Source: Neobacillus sp. OS1-2 (GTDB taxonomy: Bacteria > Bacillota > Bacilli > Bacillales > Cytobacillaceae). From it: a DNA stretch of 64,000 bases. Position 1 is the stretch's first letter. Each line of letters opens with the position of its first letter. Below, one piece after another: positions 53,587 to 63,025 of this stretch. Made by a program: the position numbers and the translations under genes. Under the pieces are notes generated by a model, which was given only the letters and a program-made list of their open reading frames with translations, was not told the DNA's origin and did not search any database. Location: the NCBI RefSeq assembly GCF_030915505.1, contig NZ_CP133265.1, forward strand, positions 3,996,001-4,060,000, written 5' to 3'.

Positions 53587-54102
53587 CTACTTTGCTTTAG
53601 TGTAGTGTTCATAAAACACTCTGAAAAGTCGCTCATCACCACCGCGATCCGGATGGAGTGCTTTGAGTAACTTTTTAAACTCTTTCTTCATTATTTCTTT
53701 GTCTGGATTTATGTCTAATCCCAATAGGGTGGAATATGTAAGGGGCGGGGGATCAGCAAGAGCATATTCAGCTTGTAACATTCTCTTTAAACCACGGACT
53801 TTTGTTTGTTCGATGCGAACCTTGGTTTTTAATTCTTCGTTTTCCTCTTTTAAGTGCTTATTTTCGTTGAACGTCTTTTCCCAATGGTGGAAATCAACGC
53901 CAAATTGCTTGCACTTATCCTCAATCAGCTTTTTCAAAATAAAGGCTGCTAGCTCACCTGGGCTAATGACATAATCAATGTTCAAATTTTTCGTCCGTTT
54001 TGCCCTAAGTTTTCCGTCTAAAATCCAACGTATGACAACCTGTTCACTATCGGTAATACCTTCATCCTTTAGTATTTCAGTGACTTCCTTAAGATTCAAC
54101 AT
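53587..54102 (-). CDS. HTH/coiled-coil/J-domain protein
   Basis: A 171-residue protein in three parts. Residues 1-55 look like a MerR/excisionase-type DNA-binding module (NLKEVTEILKDEGITDSEQVVIRWILDGKLRA). Residues 60-110 are a charged coiled coil. Residues 120-171 form a short J-domain with the HPD tripeptide at 150-152 (KALHPDRGGDERLF). The J-domain should stimulate an Hsp70 such as DnaK. Joining a possible DNA-binding end to a J-domain hints at chaperone recruitment to DNA or a plasmid/phage replication role. No phage or plasmid genes are adjacent. Single gene. Confidence 0.75.
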   Translation of the reverse strand: MLNLKEVTEILKDEGITDSEQVVIRWILDGKLRAKRTKNLNIDYVISPGELAAFILKKLIEDKCKQFGVDFHHWEKTFNENKHLKEENEELKTKVRIEQTKVRGLKRMLQAEYALADPPPLTYSTLLGLDINPDKEIMKKEFKKLLKALHPDRGGDERLFRVFYEHYTKAK

Positions 54103-54217
54103 GTAATCATCTCATTCTTTTTAAGGCTAAAACCACTGTATCATATAAAAAACGAGGATTGTTTTACTAGAGTATTTAATTTTTATTAAAAATTCTTTAC
54201 TGGCCCGTTTTCCTCTT

Positions 54218-54955
54218 TTACTGATACTTTAAATGTTGATTCCCATGAAAGGTTTTCAAAAAATAGTCTGAATCAGGAACGTTCAGCCTGTGATATCCTA
54301 ATAAAAAATCCTTATTATCATAGGGAACTTCTCTAAATGCGACATTCATTTCACCGTATTCGCCGATTGTTAAAATAGCATATGAGGCCAGGGGCTTATG
54401 GAAACACCCAAGTGATCCGGGATTCAGATAGAGGCGTTTCTTCGTCTTAAAATGATGGATCACATGATGATGACCAAAACATACAATATCAGCATTTGAA
54501 GCACGATAGAGGAAGTCCAATTTTTTCTCGGTTGGTTCATAATCGACAGGTAAGAAGGTACCTTTTTCGTCTAAATGGTAATGGACAAGAAAAAGGTGTT
54601 TTCCATTGTATTCGGCAGATAATGTCGTCGGAAGACTCAATAGAAAGGGAAGATATTGAGGGTCCAAATGGGCAGCAATCCACTCATGATGCTCTCTTTC
54701 CTTTTTTCTACTGTAGGGCTCTCTTCCTGCTAAAATATCGATGATGGCTTCGTCATGATTTCCCATCACATAAGAAATTTTGTCGTGCGACAGGATCAGA
54801 TTCAGCACTTTATTGGTTTCATAGCCGATCCCGATAAGATCCCCTAAGCAATAGATATGCTCAATGGTATCGTCGGCATCGATTTCCTTGCATACCGCTT
54901 CCAATGCGGAATAATTTCCGTGAATATCCGAAATAATTGCGATTTTCTTTTCCAT
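54218..54955 (-). CDS. Metallophosphoesterase
   Basis: A 245-residue calcineurin-like phosphoesterase. The metal motifs are ISDIHGNYSALEAV, CLGDLIGIGYE, GNHDEAI, FVHYH and FGHHHV with the final NPGSLG. These are typical of the YfcE/YmdB-like group acting on phosphodiesters or dinucleotides. GGAGATT precedes the ATG at 54955. Single gene. Confidence 0.9.
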   Translation of the reverse strand: MEKKIAIISDIHGNYSALEAVCKEIDADDTIEHIYCLGDLIGIGYETNKVLNLILSHDKISYVMGNHDEAIIDILAGREPYSRKKEREHHEWIAAHLDPQYLPFLLSLPTTLSAEYNGKHLFLVHYHLDEKGTFLPVDYEPTEKKLDFLYRASNADIVCFGHHHVIHHFKTKKRLYLNPGSLGCFHKPLASYAILTIGEYGEMNVAFREVPYDNKDFLLGYHRLNVPDSDYFLKTFHGNQHLKYQ

Positions 54956-55160
54956 AATATAATCTCCATTTTTCATTAGGTTTCCATTTATGGAAAAATA
55001 AATTCAATAGAAATATTCATCTATTTTTGATAGATCATCTATTTATTATGTATGATAAAGGTGTAAAATAGAAAGATGAAGGATACTATGATATAATTTT
55101 TTTGAAAGTTCAAAAAATAATAATATAAATTTATACGTTTTCAGCAGGGGGTTACACCTA

Positions 55161-55724
55161 ATGAGCAAAAAGCAAAAAAAATATCCTTATTATCAGCGGA
55201 TTGGACGAGCCTTTAAGTTGAATTTCACGAAACTCCTTCGTTCTCCTGGAGGGGCGAAAAAGGTGGCATTGGGCTTCGCCCTTGGTTTCGGCTTGGAAAT
55301 GTTAGTGATCTCAACCGCATCACTTGTCTATATTTTCTTTGTTCCGATTGTTAAACTGGCAAAGGGCTCATTATCTGCTTCCATCATTGGGAATATTATT
55401 GGAAAACTTACGCTTCTCCCTGTCGTCCTTTTACCATTTGCTAGACAATTGGGGAAACTAATCGTTCCCATGAAGGTAAGAATTGGGCATCATACCCATT
55501 TTTCTATTCAAAATGTATGGCACGGGGATTTCCGGAGTTTAATTGGCCTGCTGCATGGCGGTGTCCATGCCTTAATCGGAATGACGATATTTGGGATAAT
55601 CCTCGCTATTATTTCTTACTTTATTGTTCATTACCTTTACGATAAGGAAAAATCGAATCGATTGAAAAGAAGACGGCTTAAACATGAAATTCGCTTAAAT
55701 AGTATCAACAAGAATTTAATATAA
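55161..55724 (+). CDS. DUF2062 membrane protein
   Basis: A 187-residue membrane protein with two or three helices, with the DUF2062 stretch KKVALGFALGFGLEMLVISTASLVYIFFVP and GNIIGKLTLLPVVLLPFARQLG. The ends are strongly basic (KKQKKYPYYQR and RLKRRRLKHEIR), so both probably face the cytoplasm. AGGGGG precedes the ATG. Function unknown; converges with the DUF4153 gene across a shared terminator. Confidence 0.85.
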   Translation: MSKKQKKYPYYQRIGRAFKLNFTKLLRSPGGAKKVALGFALGFGLEMLVISTASLVYIFFVPIVKLAKGSLSASIIGNIIGKLTLLPVVLLPFARQLGKLIVPMKVRIGHHTHFSIQNVWHGDFRSLIGLLHGGVHALIGMTIFGIILAIISYFIVHYLYDKEKSNRLKRRRLKHEIRLNSINKNLI

Positions 55725-55740
55725 AATTGTAGGAAAAGAA

Positions 55741-55775
55741 AAACAAGCGGCTAACATGGTGCCCGCTTGTTTTTT
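55741..55775. terminator. Bidirectional terminator
   Basis: AAACAAGCGG and CCGCTTGTTT pair around an eleven-base loop, followed by TTTTG; flanked by converging genes. Confidence 0.85.
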
Positions 55776-55776
55776 G

Positions 55777-57537
55777 TTATTTTACCTGAACAAATACTAA
55801 TAGCGTTGCGTTAGTATTGCGTTTATATTGTTTTTCGATGCCCACATTTTGCACGACAATGGTTATTTTGGCGCGATCATTTTCCTCCGTAAAGGTTGCC
55901 TCTTCTGCTGATAGTTGTCCCGCTGTTGGTTGATAATCATAAAATTTATCAAAGATTTTTTGTGTATGAAAGGTAATCAGAGCCTGGTTATTTGCGCCCT
56001 CTAATGTTAGCACCCATTGATCTTGTTGCATATCCTTTAACAGAGAATAGGTTTTCCCTTGTTTTTTGATATCAAAAATTTTTCCCTCTCTATTTTTCTC
56101 AGCCATGTTGATCTCGATGGTGGCAAAGGTATCGTAGCCTGTGATGGTAATGGGTGTTTCTTGTGCCAGGTTAAGGTAGATAGATGGATTGACCTGACCC
56201 GCATTTTGATACTCCTTAAAACCGAATGTATCCAGAAAATCATGATATGCATTAAAATCATCTGGAAGCCATTCAATTTTTTTTGTATATCCCATCATTT
56301 CTAAGTATGAAATAGTATCCGTAATAATCTGTTTATCTTTTGCCGGGATGGTATCATCAGGCCTAATCGTATTATTTTCGAGCATCTTATTTTTCAAAAG
56401 GACATTTTTTAAGGTATCTATCTGACTAGATCGGCTTATGGTGAAGGCATCCACAGGCGGCACAATGGAAATGACGGAAAAAATAATCAACATCACAGCA
56501 ATGACACCGTTTTTTCGAACGGGTAAAAAGCTTAATAAGATTCCGGCAGCTGCGGCAAAAATACCGAACAGGATGACATAATAGCGGGTATGGGTAACAC
56601 CTGTATCAACTACACTGAGGATCGAGGAAGTAATTTGAAAAAGCACGATTGGCACTAGCACCTTTGGGAAAATAAGTCTAAAAAAGGCTGTAAACTTGTT
56701 TTCGATCTCACTAACCAATATATACATCAAAATTACCGTAATCGCATAAGAAACGAGCATAGGTTCTAATAAATTATCCTTCCAAAACTCCCCGCCAATA
56801 TTTTTAATAATGTATATTAGTAAGATTAGAGTAAATACGGACAGTAACGGAATGAGAATATAGGATAGGAGAATGTCTAAAAATTTCGGACAAGAGGCAG
56901 CTTTTTCGATATATTCTTTTCGCTTATTTTTCCTTGGATAGGTTGGAATTAATGAAAGAAAATACATCGGTGCAAAGAGAATAAACACAATATTAGCCGT
57001 ATGCGAATAGGCTGCAGAATTAATGTTGAAAATCAACTGGTGTATCGCTGAGAGGATGATGGCTAAACCTCCGAAAATGACACCAGAGAAGAATAGAGTA
57101 TTAAAGAAAGATTTAAAGGCGATCATAAAGCTCTGATTAAAACTAATTTCACTTTTTATGACAGGAATCCAAATGAAGGCGATCAGCAAGGCAAACAAGG
57201 CAACGCCGGTTCGTATTTCAATTTCCATGCTTAGGGTGGGGGCCGGTCGAACGATGAGGTAATACCCCGCGGTCAGCAGGATGACCAAAATCATCAATAG
57301 AAAACGGATAGAAGCCTTTGAAGAAAAACGTTCGATGTCAACCTGAAAAACTGCACTAAGAAAGGCGCCAACAACAAAAGTTACCAGCAATATCGATTGG
57401 TGCGTTCCTGCGTTGATGGTGGAAGCGTTAATAGCTGCAGCTCCCACAAGAAATAAAGTGGTTAACGGAAAACGGACAATGGCATCGGTCAACCCAGTGA
57501 GTTTAGCTTGAAGACTTCTCATCCATTTCATCTTCAT
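55777..57537 (-). CDS. DUF4153 membrane protein
   Basis: A 586-residue protein with about ten membrane helices in residues 20-360, then a ~220-residue extracellular or periplasm-side region that is largely soluble and Asp/Asn rich. The helical part with FFNTLFFSGVIFGGLAIIL and YPRKNKRKEYI is typical of DUF4153 proteins. ATG at 57537 with AGGTAGGA. Function unknown; no partner gene adjacent. Confidence 0.78.
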   Translation of the reverse strand: MKMKWMRSLQAKLTGLTDAIVRFPLTTLFLVGAAAINASTINAGTHQSILLVTFVVGAFLSAVFQVDIERFSSKASIRFLLMILVILLTAGYYLIVRPAPTLSMEIEIRTGVALFALLIAFIWIPVIKSEISFNQSFMIAFKSFFNTLFFSGVIFGGLAIILSAIHQLIFNINSAAYSHTANIVFILFAPMYFLSLIPTYPRKNKRKEYIEKAASCPKFLDILLSYILIPLLSVFTLILLIYIIKNIGGEFWKDNLLEPMLVSYAITVILMYILVSEIENKFTAFFRLIFPKVLVPIVLFQITSSILSVVDTGVTHTRYYVILFGIFAAAAGILLSFLPVRKNGVIAVMLIIFSVISIVPPVDAFTISRSSQIDTLKNVLLKNKMLENNTIRPDDTIPAKDKQIITDTISYLEMMGYTKKIEWLPDDFNAYHDFLDTFGFKEYQNAGQVNPSIYLNLAQETPITITGYDTFATIEINMAEKNREGKIFDIKKQGKTYSLLKDMQQDQWVLTLEGANNQALITFHTQKIFDKFYDYQPTAGQLSAEEATFTEENDRAKITIVVQNVGIEKQYKRNTNATLLVFVQVK

Positions 57538-57682
57538 CAATCCTACCTCTCATTTACTAAATATCCATTTCCTTCTATAATAAATTATAACATTGTAGCA
57601 AAAAAATATCCTTTAAAGTTTGATTAATAAAAAAATAGTAGTAGAAAAGTTTAGCAATTTGCTTAAAAAATAGTACTTTAAG

Positions 57683-57717
57683 ACAAAAAGAACTTGGAAT
57701 CTCCAAGTTCTTTTTGT
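57683..57717. terminator. Terminator of the symporter gene
   Basis: ACAAAAAGAACTTGG and CCAAGTTCTTTTTGT form a 15-bp perfect stem with an AATCT loop. Confidence 0.9.
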
Positions 57718-57745
57718 GTTTATTTACATAATACTATTTTAGGTC

Positions 57746-58714
57746 TTAAACAGATAATGTTTTCCCTTTATTTTCAGTTGTATCTTTTTCATCCTTCATC
57801 CGGCTGAAGATCGTTGCAAGGATGGGACCCGAAATATTGTGCCATACACTGAAAATAGCACTTGGTACCGCCGCTAATGGTGAAAAGTGTGCAGCAGCAA
57901 TGGCGGCACCTAAACCAGAATTTTGCATTCCAACCTCGATGGCCACAGCCTTTTTCTTCGAAAGGTCCATTTTAAAGAGTTTGCCAAATGTATATCCCAA
58001 TAAATAGCCAAGGCAATTATGTAGGACAACAACTGCAAAAATGATTAATCCTGTTTGTGCAATGGACTTTTGGCTTACGGAAACTACCGCCGTTACAATG
58101 GCAACAATCGCAATAATAGAAACAAGCGGAAGTACCTTAACACTAGCTTGTGCCTGGCGATTAAATAACTTTTTAACGACAACTCCAAGGACAATCGGGA
58201 AGAGCACGATTTTTACAATGGATAAGAACAGACCACCAGGATCGACTGGTATCCATTCGCTTGCAAGTAATAGAATAAGTGCTGGTGTTACTAGTGGGGC
58301 AAGAATTGTTGTCACCGATGTGATCGTTACACTAAGGGCAACATCACCCTTGGATAGAAATGTCATAACGTTAGAAGCTGTGCCGCCAGGGCAGCAGCCA
58401 ACTAATATAACACCAACGGCAACTTCAGGTGAAAGCTGCAGGCCTTTCGCTAGTAAAAAAGCGAGAAGGGGCATGATGATAAACTGACCGACAACGCCGA
58501 TCGCTACATCCTTAGGACGCTTGAGTACTTCCTTGAAATCATTTCCCGATAATGTTAATCCCATTCCAAACATAATGATTCCTAGTAGAAGTGAAATGTG
58601 GGGTGCAATCCAGGTAAAGGTTGCGGGCGATAAAAAGGCAAGTACCGCAAATAACAGCACCCAGATCGCAAAAGTTTTGCCGACAAAATTGCTGAAGCGT
58701 TCTAAAGTTTTCAT
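57746..58714 (-). CDS. Bile acid:sodium symporter family transporter
   Basis: A 322-residue membrane protein with ten helices. LLGIIMFGMGLTLSGNDF, GCCPGGTASNVMTFLSKGDVALSVT and VEIGMQNSGLGAAIAAAHF are family motifs, including the sodium-binding crossed helices. Bacterial relatives such as PanS and YocS move organic acids; true bile acid transport is unlikely in a soil bacillus. Substrate unknown. ATG at 58714 with AGGGGTGG. Single gene with its own terminator. Confidence 0.9.
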   Translation of the reverse strand: MKTLERFSNFVGKTFAIWVLLFAVLAFLSPATFTWIAPHISLLLGIIMFGMGLTLSGNDFKEVLKRPKDVAIGVVGQFIIMPLLAFLLAKGLQLSPEVAVGVILVGCCPGGTASNVMTFLSKGDVALSVTITSVTTILAPLVTPALILLLASEWIPVDPGGLFLSIVKIVLFPIVLGVVVKKLFNRQAQASVKVLPLVSIIAIVAIVTAVVSVSQKSIAQTGLIIFAVVVLHNCLGYLLGYTFGKLFKMDLSKKKAVAIEVGMQNSGLGAAIAAAHFSPLAAVPSAIFSVWHNISGPILATIFSRMKDEKDTTENKGKTLSV

Positions 58715-58874
58715 TGTATCCACCCCTATTTAGATTATTTCGTAATGCTAAGTATTATAGAATATTATTTAAATAAACACAATAGTTTGAAAATTATTTT
58801 TTTAAAAAAGTAAAGCGGTTAAGGATGAAAGCGTTAACGCTACACTAAAGTAAAGTCGTTTATATTCTAAACAT

Positions 58875-58909
58875 AAAAAAGGACATACAGCTAGTTAGCT
58901 TGTATGACC
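58875..58909 (-). terminator. Terminator of the MBL hydrolase gene
   Basis: GG-CATACA-GCTA pairs with TAGC-TGTATG-CC in a hairpin at 58881-58909 with small mismatches; read leftward it ends in TTTTTT. Confidence 0.8.
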
Positions 58910-58931
58910 CAGCAGAATCAGTTTCCACTGC

Positions 58932-59852
58932 TTACTTATTCCCCATAACGGTTTCCCCATGTAAGAGCACTTTTAGTTGCTCCTCCGGAAGTTTCTGATT
59001 TTCCCATTCACGATACAATCGTTCTAATGCTTCCGGGCCTGTGTCGTCGGCTAATCGGTAGGCACCATAATGCATCGGCACGAAGAACTTCGCGCCCAAT
59101 TCAATAAAAGCTTTCACGCTGTCTTCAGGCGAAATATGTGCGGGGGCCATAAACCATTCAGGCTCAAAGGCCCCAATCGGCATAAACACGGTATCAATCA
59201 TGAAACGCTCCGCTATTTGTTTAAAGCCGCTGAAATAGCCCGTATCACCAACAAAATAGAAGGTTTCCTTGTTGGGAGTTTGAAAAATCCATCCGCCCCA
59301 ATGAGAGGTATTCATGTCTCTTAAGGATCGCCTTGTCCAATGCTGGGCAGGGACGAAGTGGAGGGTGATTCCTCCATGTTCAATACTGTCCCACCAACTC
59401 AATTCAGTTACCTTATGATAGCCTTTTCGCATAAAAAGGGACTTCAACCCCACAGGCACAAAGTAATGCGGATTTCCTTTTAATTTTTTCAGGGTAGGGA
59501 AATCCAAATGATCATAATGGCCATGGGAGATGACGACTAGGTCAATTTCTGGCAGATCTGCTAAGGAGATTCCCGGCTCCGTCAACCTCTTGTCAAACCC
59601 CATCCTTTTTGCCCAAACAGGATCAGTCAAGATGTTTTGACCATTAAGTTGAATCAAGAAGGTAGAATGTCCAACCCATGTATAAGACGTCAGGCTTCTG
59701 TTTTCCTTTAATTCCCGCTGTTGCTTAGTTGGACACTGTTCAATATTTACCGATAAATCTTTTACTTTCGCTCTTCTTTCCTTTTGCCACTTTCGCAAAT
59801 CCTTAAATGATTTGTAGCTTGTCACGTTATCTAAATTAGCAAATCTCTTCAT
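58932..59852 (-). CDS. MBL-fold metallohydrolase (UlaG/NAPE-PLD-like)
   Basis: A 306-residue beta-lactamase-fold enzyme. Metal motifs: TWVGHSTFLIQ, VISHGHYDHLDFP (HxHxDH), VPAQHWTRRSL, FVGDTGYF and VPMHYGAY. The layout is that of NAPE-phospholipase D-like and UlaG-like hydrolases. GAGGAAACT precedes the ATG at 59852; a longer frame upstream is not supported. Substrate unknown. Divergent from the CoxG-like gene. Confidence 0.9.
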   Translation of the reverse strand: MKRFANLDNVTSYKSFKDLRKWQKERRAKVKDLSVNIEQCPTKQQRELKENRSLTSYTWVGHSTFLIQLNGQNILTDPVWAKRMGFDKRLTEPGISLADLPEIDLVVISHGHYDHLDFPTLKKLKGNPHYFVPVGLKSLFMRKGYHKVTELSWWDSIEHGGITLHFVPAQHWTRRSLRDMNTSHWGGWIFQTPNKETFYFVGDTGYFSGFKQIAERFMIDTVFMPIGAFEPEWFMAPAHISPEDSVKAFIELGAKFFVPMHYGAYRLADDTGPEALERLYREWENQKLPEEQLKVLLHGETVMGNK

Positions 59853-60023
59853 AGTTTCCTCACTTATTGCATAATAGAAAATTATAAACGGATGAAGGAG
59901 AAAGTGCCAGTGTGATACCTCATTTTTGTTTAGTCCTCCGTGATCGAGAAGAACCCCGCGCCCGCTTTCCGAATAAGAATAAATGGAAACTTTAGTGAAA
60001 AAAAAGCCAAGGGGGGAGTCCAT

Positions 60024-60491
60024 ATGAAAATTGAATATCAGTATACCTTTGGATTGCCAAGGAATATTGTCTGGAAGTATTTAATGGATAAAGATATTCT
60101 GAGAAAAGCAATTCCTGGATGTAAAACGTTTATTGAGCGTTCGAAAGGGGTATACGATGCCGAAGTAGAGATTACTATCGGACCATTACAAGATGTTTTT
60201 ACACTTGAAATACGGATTGATGATTTGAAACCACCAACTTCTTACCGAATGTATATGAAAGGAAAAGGAAATGTTGGGGAGATAAATGGTACAGCCGACA
60301 TGTTATTGCAAGAATTGGGGAGTTCCACGATTGTAAACTGTCTGGCTGAAGCACAGGTAACAGGTGGAATGGCACTTATTGGTCAACGAATAATGGAGTC
60401 AGGTGCGAAAAAGTTGCTGGACAGTTTTTTTCAAACAGTTGAAAAAGAAATAAAAGGAACACTTTATCAAATGAGAAAGAGCGGCAGATGA
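60024..60491 (+). CDS. CoxG/SRPBCC domain protein
   Basis: A 155-residue protein with the SRPBCC lipid-binding-like fold of CO dehydrogenase subunit G (CoxG). Typical features are MKIEYQYTFGLPRNIVWKYLMDKDILRKAIPGCK, then YDAEVEITIGPLQDVF and LAEAQVTGGMALIGQRIM. CoxG recruits CO dehydrogenase-like molybdoenzymes to the membrane, but no molybdenum hydroxylase gene is adjacent. AAGGGGGGAG lies upstream of the ATG. Function here unclear. Confidence 0.82.
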   Translation: MKIEYQYTFGLPRNIVWKYLMDKDILRKAIPGCKTFIERSKGVYDAEVEITIGPLQDVFTLEIRIDDLKPPTSYRMYMKGKGNVGEINGTADMLLQELGSSTIVNCLAEAQVTGGMALIGQRIMESGAKKLLDSFFQTVEKEIKGTLYQMRKSGR

Positions 60492-60524
60492 CCAAGGAAA
60501 ACCCGGGTCATCTGCTTTTTTTAT
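60483..60524 (+). terminator. Terminator of the CoxG-like gene
   Basis: GCAGATGACC pairs with GGGTCATCTGC around AAGGAAAACCC; the stem includes the stop codon and is followed by TTTTTTT. Confidence 0.88.
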
Positions 60525-60635
60525 GGAAACGGAAAGTTTAACAAAGGCCAATATTTAATGGAGTAGTCCAGATTTAGAAAGAGGAAATCATTAGTGTGGT
60601 TTCTCCAGAGGTGATATTCAAATTCTCATTACCAT

Positions 60636-60998
60636 TTACTGTCCAACATGATTTCTAAGCTTTTTTTCATGCTGCGCCGTCTTAATGCTAAGGTAATCAA
60701 CTGTTTCTTGTGTCTCGGTCAATTCCACTCTGAAACCATTAAGTTTAGATTCAATACGGTCAAATCTTTCGTCCATTTGGTCAAATCTTTCATCCATTCG
60801 GTTCTCGAGTTCAGATTTCACATTGTCAATCTTGCTCTCAAGTTCAGATTTCACATTGTCAATTTTGTTCACGAGTTCAGATTTCACATTGTCAATTTTA
60901 TTTTCAAGATCAGTTTTCATTTCGTCCAATTTTTTATCCACTTGGGAAGAATATAATTTTAATGCATTTAGTATTTCATGGATTCCTGACTGTTCCAT
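60636..60998 (-). CDS. Coiled-coil protein with 11-residue repeats
   Basis: A 120-residue, highly charged helical protein. Residues 20-75 carry three to five tandem units of the kind (E)NKIDNVKSEL, 11 residues each, then MDERFDQ and MDERFDR. The 33-base DNA repeats are visible directly. This hendecad rhythm favours a right-handed coiled coil. No catalytic motif. ATG at 60998 after GAGGTGAGG. Many Bacilli have such short proteins of unknown role. Confidence 0.75.
   Translation of the reverse strand: MEQSGIHEILNALKLYSSQVDKKLDEMKTDLENKIDNVKSELVNKIDNVKSELESKIDNVKSELENRMDERFDQMDERFDRIESKLNGFRVELTETQETVDYLSIKTAQHEKKLRNHVGQ
60781..60935. repeat. 33-base tandem repeats inside the coiled-coil gene
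   Basis: The unit containing TCAGATTTCACATTGTCAAT recurs three times on the plus strand (near 60811, 60844 and 60877) with a weaker fourth copy, matching the 11-residue protein repeats. Confidence 0.85.
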
Positions 60999-61121
60999 GT
61001 CCTCACCTCCTCAAGAGTATTATATCCTTTCCTTCCTACTGTATCTAGTTCTCGATTCGATTATTTTCAACATTTTTTTCATTATGGTACGATAAATAAA
61101 AAATGTAATGGAGGTAGTCAT

Positions 61122-62141
61122 ATGTATAGTTTCAAGAATGATTACAGCGAGGGTGCACACCCCAAAATTTTGAATGCGTTACTAGAATCAAACCTTGAGC
61201 AAGAAGAAGGATACGGGGAAGATCGATATTCATTAAAAGCGATTGAATTAATAAAGAATCGAATGGACCGGAATGATGTTGATATTCATCTATTATCTGG
61301 CGGGACACAAACGAATCTTTTAGCCATTTCTGCTTTCTTGAGACCTCATGAGGCGGCAATCGCGGCTAGCACCGGGCATATCCATACACATGAAACTGGG
61401 GCAGTTGAAGCGACGGGTCACAAAATACTGACCGTTAATACGGAGGATGGCAAACTAACACCTGCGCACGTTAAAACCGTACTCGATGCACATACGGATG
61501 AACATATGGTTAAGCCAAAGCTGGTATACATATCGAATTCAACAGAAATAGGATCCATCTATTATAAGAACGAACTGCAGCAATTAAGTGATTTCTGTCA
61601 AGAGAATAAACTCATTTTGTTTATGGATGGAGCGAGATTGGGTTCAGCACTTTGTTCGTCAGAAAATGATCTTCAATTACGTGATGTACCGCAACTTGTT
61701 GATGCTTTTTATATTGGCGGCACGAAGAATGGAGCATTATTAGGAGAGGCCTTGGTCATTTGCCGCGATTCCCTTAAAGAGGATTTTCGCTACCATATGA
61801 AGCAAAAAGGGGCCATGCTAGCTAAAGGGAGAATTTTGGGTATTCAGTATCTTGAATTGTTTCGCGACAATTTATTCTTTGATTTAGCTGCACATGCCAA
61901 CAAGATGGCTGAAGTGCTAAGGGATGAATTAAGCAGAGAAAATATCCAATTTCTTACGCAATCCCCTTCAAATCAAATCTTTCCTATTCTCCCTAATGGA
62001 CTTATAACGAAACTTCAAGATAAGTATGCATTTCATATATGGGAAAAGGTTGACACGGAACGTTCTGCCATTCGATTGGTTACATCTTGGGCGACGAAAG
62101 AGGAAGCGGTTAAGGCGTTGATTGAGGATATAAAGAAATAA
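61122..62141 (+). CDS. Threonine aldolase family PLP enzyme
   Basis: A 339-residue fold-type I PLP protein of the low-specificity L-threonine aldolase branch, which cleaves threonine/allo-threonine to glycine and acetaldehyde. FKNDYSEGAHPKIL, GYGEDRYSLKA, LSGGTQTNLLAISAFL, HIHTHETGAVEATGHK, and the PLP lysine in IGGTKNGALLGEA are visible. GGAGGTAGTC precedes the ATG. Confidence 0.93.
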   Translation: MYSFKNDYSEGAHPKILNALLESNLEQEEGYGEDRYSLKAIELIKNRMDRNDVDIHLLSGGTQTNLLAISAFLRPHEAAIAASTGHIHTHETGAVEATGHKILTVNTEDGKLTPAHVKTVLDAHTDEHMVKPKLVYISNSTEIGSIYYKNELQQLSDFCQENKLILFMDGARLGSALCSSENDLQLRDVPQLVDAFYIGGTKNGALLGEALVICRDSLKEDFRYHMKQKGAMLAKGRILGIQYLELFRDNLFFDLAAHANKMAEVLRDELSRENIQFLTQSPSNQIFPILPNGLITKLQDKYAFHIWEKVDTERSAIRLVTSWATKEEAVKALIEDIKK

Positions 62142-62232
62142 GGAGAAATTAAATGCAGGGCAGCTTTTGAGGATAAATTACTAATACAGATGGAAAACTA
62201 TTGGTAATTAATTTGATGTAAGGTGGCCTTAA

Positions 62233-63021
62233 ATGGATAACTATTCGAACGGTAATTCCGCTAGGCGTTATAAGGCACATGTAAGTGTTCTGGGTACGAC
62301 GCAAATTCATTTACGAAACCCTTATATCATTGGCTGGTGGTCGGCAGCGTTTCCCGGGTTCGGACACTTGCTATTGTCCAAATATTTAAGAGGATATGCC
62401 TTATTCATTTGGGAAGTGATTGTGAATATTAAAGCCCACGTCAACCTTGCTATGATTTACTCTTTTCAAGGAAATATATCATCCGCAAAAGAGGTATTGG
62501 ATACACGATGGTTACTCATGTATATTCCAGTTTATCTATTTGGCATCTGGGATAGTTACCGGACAACAGTTGATCTAAATAAGGTTTTTATTTTAGCAGA
62601 ACACGAAAACCACCGATTCAACTCATTTAGTATTGGAGCTGTTGAAATTAATTATCTGGATAAAAGGAAGCCATTGATGGCCGTCATCTGGTCCATGTTT
62701 GTGCCAGGGCTGGGACAGCTTTATATCCATCGAATTTTGGCAGCCTTTTTTGTCATCTTTTGGGTAGTGATCTTTTTTTATTATTCACATGCACTTGAAG
62801 CAATTTCCCTTTTATTTTTGGGGAAGGTCAATGAGGCTACCACTGTTATAAATCCTGAATGGCTGTTATTCCTTCCCTCTCACTATGGCTTTGCCGCTTT
62901 TGATGCCTATATGAATGCCGTTGAAAATAATAAGTTGTATGAAAAAGAGCAAAGAAAATATTTACTGGAACATTATCAATCCCCAAATTTCCAAATCCAA
63001 AAAGGACGAAAAGTGAAGTGA
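62233..63021 (+). CDS. Membrane protein with two related TM2-like halves
   Basis: A 262-residue membrane protein. Residues 35-65 (AAFPGFGHLLLSKYLRGYALFIWEVIV) and 152-183 (SMFVPGLGQLYIHRILAAFFVIFWVVIF) are similar, each a PGxGxLL/Y hairpin followed by a hydrophobic helix, indicating an internal duplication. Each half also ends in a WLLxxP-like segment and a D-rich A/DAYxNxV motif. The function is unknown. It ends four bases before the next gene, which is also a membrane protein. Confidence 0.75.
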   Translation: MDNYSNGNSARRYKAHVSVLGTTQIHLRNPYIIGWWSAAFPGFGHLLLSKYLRGYALFIWEVIVNIKAHVNLAMIYSFQGNISSAKEVLDTRWLLMYIPVYLFGIWDSYRTTVDLNKVFILAEHENHRFNSFSIGAVEINYLDKRKPLMAVIWSMFVPGLGQLYIHRILAAFFVIFWVVIFFYYSHALEAISLLFLGKVNEATTVINPEWLLFLPSHYGFAAFDAYMNAVENNKLYEKEQRKYLLEHYQSPNFQIQKGRKVK

Positions 63022-63025
63022 TCCT

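Noticed and set aside
60781..60935. CRISPR array, because of ~33-base direct repeats
   Set aside because: Units are contiguous without spacers and encode in-frame 11-residue protein repeats.
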